From: Saccharopolyspora hordei
Lineage (GTDB): Bacteria; Actinomycetota; Actinomycetes; Mycobacteriales; Pseudonocardiaceae
Direction of reading: 5' to 3'
Length of the DNA stretch: 64,000 bases
Assembly: GCF_013410345.1 (NCBI RefSeq)
Contig: NZ_JACCFJ010000001.1
Span: 5,007,001-5,071,000, forward strand
Part shown: piece after piece, positions 56,303 through 64,000 of the stretch
How the letters are laid out: every line of letters begins with the position of its first letter
Position numbering within the stretch: position 1 is the stretch's first letter
Translations under genes and position numbers: made by a program
Notes under the pieces: generated by a model
The model's input: only the letters and a program-made list of their open reading frames with translations
What the model was told of the DNA's origin: nothing
Databases searched by the model: none

Positions 56303-58188
56303 ATCGACCCCATGAGCTGCTCGAGCAGGGCCTTGCGGTAGCCCTCCAGCGCGATCATGTCGCCGAACAGCGCGTTGTACTCCTCGGCGTCCTCCAGCGG
56401 CGACATCCGCTGCACCTTCGACTTGATGTCCGCGATCTGCCTGCTCACCAGGCGCTCCTGCAACCGGACCACCAGGCCGGAGATGTAGCGCGGGCCCTCC
56501 TCGGTCCGCGACTCCAGCTGCTCCACCGCCAGCTCGGTGAGCAGCCCCCGGGTGACCTGGTTCTCGCAGTGCTGCGACACCGCGTCCACCAGTGCCGCCC
56601 CGCTCAGGCCCGAGGCCGAACCGCCCGCGGCCAGCAGCGCGCGGTGCAGCTCGGCGTAGACGGGTTCGGTGAAGGCCTCCTCGGGCAGCGCGTCGTACAT
56701 CGGCCCGGCCAGCGCGGGTTCCTGCAGCGCCGCCTTGAGCAGCTCGCGCTCCACCCACCGCGGGTCGTGCCGCGGCGGGCGCTTGGGCAGGTCGACGTCC
56801 ATGCCGAGCGGCTGCTGGGCCGTGTTCCGCTGCGGACGGCGCTTGGTGCGCGTCGGGGCGCCCGAGCTCTGCCGCACCCGGCGCACGACCTGGTTCTCGT
56901 CGTTCCAGCCCGCCCACCAGGCGAGCTTGGCCGCGTAGCCGTCCCGGCTCGCCGGGTCCTTGATCTGCGCGACCAGCGGCACGGTCCGCTTCAGCGCCGC
57001 GACCCGGCCGTCCACCGAGTCCAGGTCGTACTCGGTCAGCAGGCTGCGGATGGCGAACTCGAACAGCGGCCGGCGCCGGGCCACCAGGTCCCGCACCGCC
57101 GCGTCACCCTTGGCCTGGCGCAGCTCGCACGGGTCCATGCCGTCCGGGGTGATCGCCACGTAGGTCTGCCCGGCGAACTGCTGCTCGCCCTCGAAGGCCT
57201 TCAGCGCGGCCTTCTTGCCCGCCTCGTCGCCGTCGAAGGTGAAGATGACCTCGCCGCGGAACGCGTCGTCGTCCATCATCAGCCGGCGCAGCACCGAGAT
57301 GTGGTCGTCGCCGAACGCCGTGCCGCAGGAGGCCACCGCCGTCGGCACCCCGGCCAGGTGCATCGCCATCACGTCGGTGTAGCCCTCGACCACCACCGCC
57401 TGGCGGCGCTTGGCGATCTCCCGCTTGGCCAGGTCGATGCCGAACAGCACCTGCGCCTTGTTGAAGATCGGCGTGGCGGAGGTGTTGACGTACTTGGCCT
57501 GGATCGGGTCGTCGTCGAACAGCCGGCGCGCGCCGAAGCCGACCACGTCGCCGCCGAGGTCCTTCAGCGGCCACAGCAGGCGCCGGTGGAACCGGTCGAT
57601 CGGGCCGCGGCGACCCTCCTTGGTCAGCCCGCACTTGACCAGCTCGTCGACCTCGAAGCCCTTGCTCAGCAGCAGCTTCGTCAGCTTGTCCCAGCCCGAG
57701 GGCGCGAAGCCGCAGCCGAAGCGCTGGGCCGCCGCCTCGTCGAAACCGCGCTCCGCCAGGTACTCGCGGGCCTTCAGCGCCTCCGGCGAGCGCAGCTGCT
57801 CGGCGTAGAACTCGGCGGCGATGCGGTGCGCCTCGACCATCCGCGCCCGCGTGCCGCGGTCGCGCTTGGGTCCCGGGGTGCCGCCCTCGTACTGCAGCTG
57901 GATGCCGACCCGGTCGGCCAGCCGCTCGACCGCCTCGACGAAGCCGAGGTGCTCGATCTTCATCAGGAAGGCGATGACGTCGCCGCCCTCACCGCAGCCG
58001 AAGCAGTGGAAGGTGCCGTGGCTGGGGCGCACGTTGAACGACGGCGTCTTCTCGTCGTGGAACGGGCACAGGCCCTTCTGCGCGCCGCCCCCGGCGCTGC
58101 GCAGTGCGACGTAATCGCCGACGACCTCGTCGATCCGGTTGCGCTCGCGCACCTCGGCGATGTCGCTCTCCCGGATCCTGCCTGCCAC
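56299..58188 (-). CDS. dnaG: DNA primase
   Basis: 629 aa. It makes RNA primers at the replication fork. The CHC2 zinc finger (CPFHDEKTPSFNV ... HCFGCGEGGD) lies at about 40-65. The Toprim domain has VVVEGYTDVMAMHLAGV and the metal site FTFDGDEAGKKAALKAF. The C-terminal helicase-binding domain begins after a basic linker (SSGAPTRTKRRPQRN). The GTG at 58188 gives the family N-terminus AGRIRESDIAEVRERNRIDE; the frame is open further upstream but not conserved. Confidence 0.96.
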   Translation of the reverse strand: MAGRIRESDIAEVRERNRIDEVVGDYVALRSAGGGAQKGLCPFHDEKTPSFNVRPSHGTFHCFGCGEGGDVIAFLMKIEHLGFVEAVERLADRVGIQLQYEGGTPGPKRDRGTRARMVEAHRIAAEFYAEQLRSPEALKAREYLAERGFDEAAAQRFGCGFAPSGWDKLTKLLLSKGFEVDELVKCGLTKEGRRGPIDRFHRRLLWPLKDLGGDVVGFGARRLFDDDPIQAKYVNTSATPIFNKAQVLFGIDLAKREIAKRRQAVVVEGYTDVMAMHLAGVPTAVASCGTAFGDDHISVLRRLMMDDDAFRGEVIFTFDGDEAGKKAALKAFEGEQQFAGQTYVAITPDGMDPCELRQAKGDAAVRDLVARRRPLFEFAIRSLLTEYDLDSVDGRVAALKRTVPLVAQIKDPASRDGYAAKLAWWAGWNDENQVVRRVRQSSGAPTRTKRRPQRNTAQQPLGMDVDLPKRPPRHDPRWVERELLKAALQEPALAGPMYDALPEEAFTEPVYAELHRALLAAGGSASGLSGAALVDAVSQHCENQVTRGLLTELAVEQLESRTEEGPRYISGLVVRLQERLVSRQIADIKSKVQRMSPLEDAEEYNALFGDMIALEGYRKALLEQLMGSM

Positions 58189-58299
58189 GTCGCCCAGTCT
58201 AGGGGCAACGTGATCGTCGCCGACCGGGTGGCTCGCGGGCCGGACCCGCCGCGCTCGATCTCGCCCGGACGGGGTGCCGCGTGCGGCAGAATCAGCGGC

Positions 58300-59184
58300 G
58301 TGACCGCCACCAGCGCCGCCCTCGCCGCCGAGTTCGACCAGCACCGCAGCCGACTGATCGGCCTCGGCTACCGGCTCACCGGCCGGATCGCGGACGCCGA
58401 GGACGCCGTCCAGGACGCCTGGCTGCGGCTGGCCTCCACCGACCGCGAAGACATCCGCGACCTCGGGGCGTGGCTGACCACCGTGGTCAGCCGGTTGTGC
58501 CTGGACCGGATGCGCTCGGCGGCGGTGCAGCGCGAGCAGTACGTCGGCCCGTGGCTGCCGGAACCGCTGGTGACCTCGCTCGACGACGACCCCGGCGACA
58601 TCGTCGCCGACCAGGACGACCTGCGGATGGCCGCGCTGCGCGTGCTGCACGAGCTGCCGCCCGACCAGCGGCTGGCGTTCGTGCTGCACGACGGCTTCGG
58701 CGTGCCGTTCGCCGAGATCGCCGACGTGCTCGGGTGCAGCGTCGCCGCGGCCCGGCAGCACGCCTCGCGGGCGCGGCGCGCGATGGCCGAGGCCGACCCG
58801 CCGCCGCAGGTGCCGCTGCCCGAGCAGCAGCGGATCGTGGAGGAGTTCCTCGCCGCGGTGGCGTCGAAGGACGTCGACGCGGTCGCCCGCGCGCTGCACC
58901 CGACGGCCGCGGTGATCGCCGACAGCGGCGGCAAGGCGCGCACCGCCCGGCGTCCGGTCGTCGGGGTCGACAAGGTGGCCCGGCTCCTGGTCGGTCTCGT
59001 GCGGAAGTACGACGAGCTGCTGGGCGGCATCCGCCTGGTGCGGGTCAACGGCGACCTGGGCGTCCTGCTCCCCGGCTCGCCCGAACTCGCGCCGCGCGTG
59101 TTCACCCTGGCCGTCCGCGACGGCCGGCTGGCGACCGTCTTCGAGGTGGCCAACCCGGACAAGCTCACCCGCGTGCCCTGGTGA
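58300..59184 (+). CDS. SigJ/ECF41-type sigma factor with SnoaL-like C-terminal domain
   Basis: 294 aa. Region 2 has LIGLGYRLTGRIADAEDAVQ and WLTTVVSRLCLDRMRSA; region 4 has LPPDQRLAFVLHDGFGVPFA and DVLGCSVAAARQHASRARRA. About 110 further residues form a SnoaL/NTF2-like domain (QQRIVEEFLAAVASKDVDAV, VRVNGDLGVLLPGSPELAPR). In ECF41 factors this extension regulates activity in place of an anti-sigma factor. The GTG at 58300 may be leaderless: CAGAAT ends 8 bases before it. It converges on the serpin gene. Confidence 0.9.
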   Translation: MTATSAALAAEFDQHRSRLIGLGYRLTGRIADAEDAVQDAWLRLASTDREDIRDLGAWLTTVVSRLCLDRMRSAAVQREQYVGPWLPEPLVTSLDDDPGDIVADQDDLRMAALRVLHELPPDQRLAFVLHDGFGVPFAEIADVLGCSVAAARQHASRARRAMAEADPPPQVPLPEQQRIVEEFLAAVASKDVDAVARALHPTAAVIADSGGKARTARRPVVGVDKVARLLVGLVRKYDELLGGIRLVRVNGDLGVLLPGSPELAPRVFTLAVRDGRLATVFEVANPDKLTRVPW

Positions 59185-59194
59185 GCCCCGCGGG

Positions 59195-60289
59195 TCAGCT
59201 CGGGTCGGTGATCCGGGCGAGGAAGTAGAGGGCCCCGGTGGCCTGGTGGCGGACCAGGAAGAGGAACGGGCGGTCCACCTGGACGCGGATCGGGTCCGGT
59301 TCGCGGACGATCGCCGTCAACCGCATCATCGCCGCGGTCGCCGCCGCGCCCTCCAGCCCCTTCTCGTCCACCTCCAGCACCGACTGGTGCAGCACCGCGT
59401 CGACCCGCAGCGGGCGGTCGGTCAACGGCGAGAAGTCCGCGGCCGGGGTGAACAGCTCGCGCACCCCGAGCGCACCCAGCGGACTGGTCAGCTCGGCGTC
59501 GCCGGTGGCGGTGAACTTCGGCAGGAACAGCTCCACGCGCTGCTGCTCCACCGCGCCCAGCAGCCGACCCAGGCGGGCCGCGTCGAGGTCAGGTTCCGCC
59601 TGGTCCAGGCCGTGGTCGGGCAGCAGCACCACGGCGTCGACCCCGCCGGCGGCGGGCAGGGTGACCACGGTCCAGCCGTCCACCGCGGCGTGGCCGAGGC
59701 GGCGGGTGACGTGCATCGTCGGCACGTCGCGCGACCCGGCGGGGGTGTGGAAGGGGCGGGCGGTGGTGGCCTTCTGGTCGAACGCCTCGCGCCAGGAGAC
59801 CTTCAGGTACAGGGCGTTGACCAGCGCGGCGACCGTGTCCTCGCGCACCGCACCGGCGGGCAGCAGTTCCGGGATGAGCTCCCGGGTGGTCTCCGCGACG
59901 TCGGAGTTGATCAGCTGCCGGGCCTTCTCCGGGTCGGTGCGGAACGGCGCGTTGCGCAGCTCGCTGCCCGGCCAGTCGCGCAGCGCGCGCAGGTAGGACT
60001 CCTCGACGTGCAGCTCCTCGTGCGCCCACAGCGTGTTGGCCACCGCCAGCACCGGCGGTTCGGCCGACCCGCTCGCGGACAGCTCGGCCGCGCCACCGAG
60101 CACGTCGAGCAGCGCGGACGGCTCGTCGCGCAGCGCCGCGACCAGCTCGTCGCGGGTCCGGCCGCCGGTGGCGGCGGCAGCCAGGCCGAGGGCGCTGGCC
60201 ACCGAGTACGGCGACCAGCAGAACTGCTGGTCCGGCTGGGGGGCGAGCTGCCGGTGCAGGGACAGGCTGAAGTCGAGGTGTTCGCTCAC
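59195..60289 (-). CDS. serpin-family protease inhibitor
   Basis: 364 aa, the serpin core length. Signatures: NFCWSPYS-type QFCWSPYSVASALGLAAAAT, VANTLWAHEELHVEE, INSDVAETTRELIPELLPAG, ALVNALYLKVSWREAFD, LFLPKFTATGDAELTSPLGA, VDEKGLEGAAATAAMMRLTA (hinge and reactive loop), and RPFLFLVRHQATGALYFLAR. The hinge is Ala-rich with Gly at P15, which fits an inhibitory serpin. Counting from the hinge Glu (P17) puts Thr at P1, but Arg or Leu two or one residues earlier could be used. No signal peptide follows the GTG at 60289, so it seems cytoplasmic. Confidence 0.9.
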   Translation of the reverse strand: MSEHLDFSLSLHRQLAPQPDQQFCWSPYSVASALGLAAAATGGRTRDELVAALRDEPSALLDVLGGAAELSASGSAEPPVLAVANTLWAHEELHVEESYLRALRDWPGSELRNAPFRTDPEKARQLINSDVAETTRELIPELLPAGAVREDTVAALVNALYLKVSWREAFDQKATTARPFHTPAGSRDVPTMHVTRRLGHAAVDGWTVVTLPAAGGVDAVVLLPDHGLDQAEPDLDAARLGRLLGAVEQQRVELFLPKFTATGDAELTSPLGALGVRELFTPAADFSPLTDRPLRVDAVLHQSVLEVDEKGLEGAAATAAMMRLTAIVREPDPIRVQVDRPFLFLVRHQATGALYFLARITDPS

Positions 60290-60486
60290 GGCCGCTGGGC
60301 TCCGTTCCGCGTCGGCTGGCTCCGGGATGGTCCCGAGTCTGCCAGCCGACCGGCCCCGGTGGCCGCCTCCAGCACGCGGATGGCGGTATCCGCCACCCGC
60401 GCGCCGCACGGGTCACCGTCGAGGGCGACCCGTGCGGCTGGTCCGCGTTCCGGTGAACCGGGCCGGTCGGGGGACGACGGCCCGAG

Positions 60487-60672
60487 TCAGCGGATCGACT
60501 CCTCGATGTCGGACAGGCCCATCAGGCGCAGCTCCTGGGCGATGTAGCTGGCCGCGCGCTGCGCCGCGGGGTCCTGCCAGTTCAGGTCGTTGACCCAGTC
60601 GGCCAGGTCGTCGGTGTTGACGTAGGGCTCGCCGCTGACCACGAGCTTCTGGATGTAGTGCCGGTTGCGCAT
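60487..60672 (-). CDS. small conserved-looking hypothetical protein
   Basis: 61 aa. An acidic helical protein: MRNRHYIQKLVVSGEPYVNT, DDLADWVNDLNWQDPAAQRA, YIAQELRLMGLSDIEESIR. The ATG at 60672 has GAGGAG 8 bases upstream, which supports a real gene. No membrane helix or signal. It stands alone between the serpin and dgt. No family recognised. Confidence 0.7.
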   Translation of the reverse strand: MRNRHYIQKLVVSGEPYVNTDDLADWVNDLNWQDPAAQRAASYIAQELRLMGLSDIEESIR

Positions 60673-60741
60673 CGGGGTCTCTCCTCGCGACCCGGCGGGT
60701 TCCGGGGGGCCGGGTCACTGCCGTGTTTCGGGGGACGGGTG

Positions 60742-60767
60742 TGCCCGGCGGTCAGGCCCGCCGGGCA
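60742..60767 (-). terminator. terminator after dgt
   Basis: TGCCCGGCGG (60742-60751) and CCGCCGGGCA (60758-60767), a 10-bp perfect stem with a 6-base loop, about 60 bases past the dgt stop. Confidence 0.6.
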
Positions 60768-60825
60768 ACACACTGCGTAAGCATCGCGGAGAATCCCAGA
60801 TCAACTCGCCCCTTTCGGATGAACG

Positions 60826-62112
60826 TCACACGATTTCGGCCACGTTCCGTACATGCTTTCGGTGCCACCGCACCGCCTGCGCATCGGTCAGGGACGCCAC
60901 CTGGTCCAGCACCACGCGCAACCGCGCGGCGTCGTCCTCGGCCCGCGACCACGCAGCCGCCATCGCCGGGTCCAGCGACTCCGGGGCGCGCGCGGCCAGC
61001 GCCTCCACCAGCTCCGCCAGCACCGCGCGCTGCCGCTCCTGCATCCGCAACCGCTGCGGATCGCTCATCACGTACCGGAGCGCGACCGCCTTGAGCACCG
61101 CGACCTCGGCCACCACGGGTTCGGGGACCACCAGGTCGGCGCGGTACCGGGTGAGCGGCCCCGGCCCGAAGCGCTCCACCGTGCCGGTCACCGCGGCGGC
61201 CACGAACCGCCCCACCAGCTCGCTGGTGAGCCGCTTGAGCGCCACCTGGGCGGTGTAGGTGCCGTCGTGGTCCAGCACCGCCGCCACCACCGGCCACCGC
61301 ACCAGCTCCGTCGCGGCGTGCTCCAGCAGCCCCTGCACATCGCCCGTCCCGCCGTCGAGGAAGTGCTCGGCGGCCATCCGCACGATCTCCGCGCGCTCGT
61401 CGCCGCTGGTCAGCGAGCGCAGCGAGATCCGGCCGGACAGCACCCCGTCCTCGACGTCGTGCACCGAGTACGCCACGTCGTCGGCCCAGTCCATGACCTG
61501 GGCCTCCAGGCAGCGGTGCTGCGGCGGCGCGCCCTGCCGGAACCAGTCGAAGACCGCCCGGTCGTCCGGGTACACCCCGAACTTGTCCACGCCCGGCCGC
61601 TTCGGCCACGGGTACTTCGTCGCGGCGTCCAGGCACGCCCGGGTGAGGTTCAGCCCGCGGCCGACGTCACCGGGGTCGGCCAGCTTCGGTTCCAGCCGGG
61701 TGAGGATCCGGAGGGTCTGCGCGTTGCCCTCGAAGCCACCGCAGGCCCCGGCCAGGTCGTTGAGCGCGCGCTCGCCGTTGTGCCCGAAGGGCGGGTGGCC
61801 GATGTCGTGCGCGAGCCCCGCCGTGTCGACGAGGTCCGGGTCGGCGCCCAGCGCCGTCGCGATACCCCGCCCGATCTGCGCGACCTCCAGCGAGTGCGTC
61901 AACCGGGTGCGCGGGACGTCGCCCTCCTCCGGGCCGACCACCTGCGTCTTGCCCGCCAGGCGGCGCAGCGCCGCGGAGTGCAGCACGCGCGCGCGGTCGC
62001 GGGCGAACGGCGAGCGGTCGTCCGAGCGCGCACCCTCGGGCACGGCGAGCTTCGGCGGCTCGGGCAGCAGCCGCTCCACGTCGCGCTCGTCGTAGCCGGG
62101 TGTGGTGTCCAT
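60826..62112 (-). CDS. dgt: deoxyguanosinetriphosphate triphosphohydrolase-like protein
   Basis: 428 aa. An HD-domain dNTPase that controls dNTP pools. Near the N-terminus: [37 protein letters not shown] (metal His), [20 protein letters not shown] (HD motif), and later [17 protein letters not shown]. The ATG is at 62112. It lies near dnaG as in mycobacteria (Rv2343c-Rv2344c), here separated by sigJ, serpin and a small gene. Confidence 0.93.
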   Translation of the reverse strand: MDTTPGYDERDVERLLPEPPKLAVPEGARSDDRSPFARDRARVLHSAALRRLAGKTQVVGPEEGDVPRTRLTHSLEVAQIGRGIATALGADPDLVDTAGLAHDIGHPPFGHNGERALNDLAGACGGFEGNAQTLRILTRLEPKLADPGDVGRGLNLTRACLDAATKYPWPKRPGVDKFGVYPDDRAVFDWFRQGAPPQHRCLEAQVMDWADDVAYSVHDVEDGVLSGRISLRSLTSGDERAEIVRMAAEHFLDGGTGDVQGLLEHAATELVRWPVVAAVLDHDGTYTAQVALKRLTSELVGRFVAAAVTGTVERFGPGPLTRYRADLVVPEPVVAEVAVLKAVALRYVMSDPQRLRMQERQRAVLAELVEALAARAPESLDPAMAAAWSRAEDDAARLRVVLDQVASLTDAQAVRWHRKHVRNVAEIV

Positions 62113-62190
62113 CGCGCTTCAGACTACGGCGGGGAGCCTGCGCGACGAGGGAGCCCGCGAGCGTTTCGCGGCGGTGCCCACCGGGCGGGG

Positions 62191-62844
62191 TCAGCCCAGG
62201 CCGGCGCCCCTGAGCTCGGCCGGGGCGTGCGTCAGCCGGTAGTACAGCAGCGCGCCGGTCTCCCGGACGATGTACCGGAACTGGACCTCGCGGGTCTGCA
62301 CGATCGGCCCGGAGCGGGCGGGCGAGGCCCACGCCCGCAGCCCGAAGTCGTTGGCCATCGTCCGGGCCCGCAGCGAGTGCCACGGGTCGCTCACGATGAG
62401 CGCGCTGTCCCAGCCCCGCTGCGCGGCGAGCTGGGCCACCGCGCGCATGCTGCCCAGGGTGTCCTCGCCCTCGCTGACCTCGACGACCCGGTCGGCGGGC
62501 ACGCCCTTCGCGCTCAGCCACTTCCCGCCCGCCTGGGCTTCGGTGTAGGCGTCGCCGGTCTGCCGCCCGCCGACGGTCACCACGTGGTCGGCCAGCCCGG
62601 CGCGGTACAGCTTCAGCGCCTGGTTGAGGCGCGCCTCCAGCACGTCGGAGGGCTTGCCGTGGTACTGCGCGGCGCCGAGCACCACGACGATGTCGACCGG
62701 TCGCCGGTCGTCGACGCGCGCCACCTGCCACACCCGGAAGGCGGTGCCGCCGATGACCAGCAGGACCAGCAGCAACGCGCCGACCACCACCCTGGTCAAC
62801 GTCCGCCCAGGGCGGCGTCGGTGCGCGGCTCGGTGGTGACTCAA
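62191..62844 (-). CDS. YdcF/SanA-family (DUF218) membrane protein
   Basis: 217 aa. A basic N-terminus and one membrane helix (VVVGALLLVLLVIGGTAFRV) lead to a DUF218 domain: DIVVVLGAAQYHGKPSDVLE, LYRAGLADHVVTVGGRQTGD, SEGEDTLGSMRAVAQLAAQR and ALIVSDPWHSLRARTMANDF. Relatives act in envelope polysaccharide metabolism or vancomycin tolerance. The start is a TTG at 62844 without a good ribosome binding site, so the N-terminus is uncertain. Confidence 0.82.
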   Translation of the reverse strand: MSHHRAAHRRRPGRTLTRVVVGALLLVLLVIGGTAFRVWQVARVDDRRPVDIVVVLGAAQYHGKPSDVLEARLNQALKLYRAGLADHVVTVGGRQTGDAYTEAQAGGKWLSAKGVPADRVVEVSEGEDTLGSMRAVAQLAAQRGWDSALIVSDPWHSLRARTMANDFGLRAWASPARSGPIVQTREVQFRYIVRETGALLYYRLTHAPAELRGAGLG

Positions 62845-62869
62845 ACTGGGTGAACCTCGCAGACCACGG

Positions 62870-62900
62870 GTCCGGGCCCGCCCCGAGGGCGAGCCCGGAC
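62870..62900 (-). terminator. terminator after glyS
   Basis: GTCCGGGC (62870-62877) and GCCCGGAC (62893-62900) form an 8-bp stem about 35 bases past the glyS stop; the loop can extend with CGCCC/GGGCG. Confidence 0.6.
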
Positions 62901-62932
62901 TCCGCGCGTTCGTCGTCTCCCGTGCAGGGGGA

Positions 62933-64000
<1,068 letters not shown>

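Overview
The window is very GC-rich, uses many GTG and TTG starts and leaderless promoters, and has gene orders typical of actinomycetes: tRNA-Val/ahpE/DUF3052/aceE, fasR-fabD-fabH-acpP-fabF-DUF3145 and dnaG/dgt/glyS. I infer a Pseudonocardiales chromosome, plausibly Saccharopolyspora-like. The genus is an inference and was not tested.

Layout. (1) 0.6-10.3 kb is a nitrosative-stress and low-oxygen island: flavohaemoglobin (hmp), a membrane-fused copper nitrite reductase with a CopD-like partner, an orphan cytochrome oxidase subunit I (ctaD), and a DevR/DevS (DosR/DosS) two-component system. The devR promoter carries two DosR-box-like sites exactly 22 bp apart. (2) 10.4-15.7 kb holds an Lrp regulator divergent from a fused indolepyruvate ferredoxin oxidoreductase, a Gre-fold protein, and an HTH/Clp-N protein whose promoter is buried in a palindrome. 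(3) 15.8-21.5 kb has two short, degenerate CRISPR arrays with related leaders in opposite orientation. They bracket a photolyase/TspO/NAD-epimerase/DUF1264 segment, and no cas genes lie between or beside them. (4) 21.8-36.1 kb contains tRNA-Val, AhpE, DUF3052, pyruvate dehydrogenase E1 (AceE), an accessory block (isocitrate/isopropylmalate-type dehydrogenase, M14 peptidase, FMN-riboswitch-controlled riboflavin transporter, DUF3263, amidase) and the type II fatty acid synthase operon headed by its activator FasR.

(5) 36.2-47.6 kb has small envelope proteins, DUF3145, an ECF sigma/anti-sigma pair, two F420-type oxidoreductases, CstA with YbdD, a methyltransferase and a CPBP protease. (6) 47.8-54.8 kb has a CAT-anticodon tRNA, a small membrane protein, a DUF574 methyltransferase, two tandem paralogous exported proteins, a Tat-exported neutral ceramidase, Spo0M, a decayed SDR pseudogene and tRNA-Asn. 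(7) 54.9-64.0 kb has trans-aconitate methyltransferase, DnaG with a coupled partner, an ECF41/SigJ-type sigma factor, a serpin, dGTPase, a YdcF-family protein and the 3' part of glycyl-tRNA synthetase.

The most informative observations are the DevRS/nitrite-reductase island with helical-phase tandem boxes, the paired leader-sharing CRISPR remnants, the FMN riboswitch that identifies the PnuC-like gene as a riboflavin transporter, the self-overlapping operator of the Clp-N regulator, and a cytosolic serpin.
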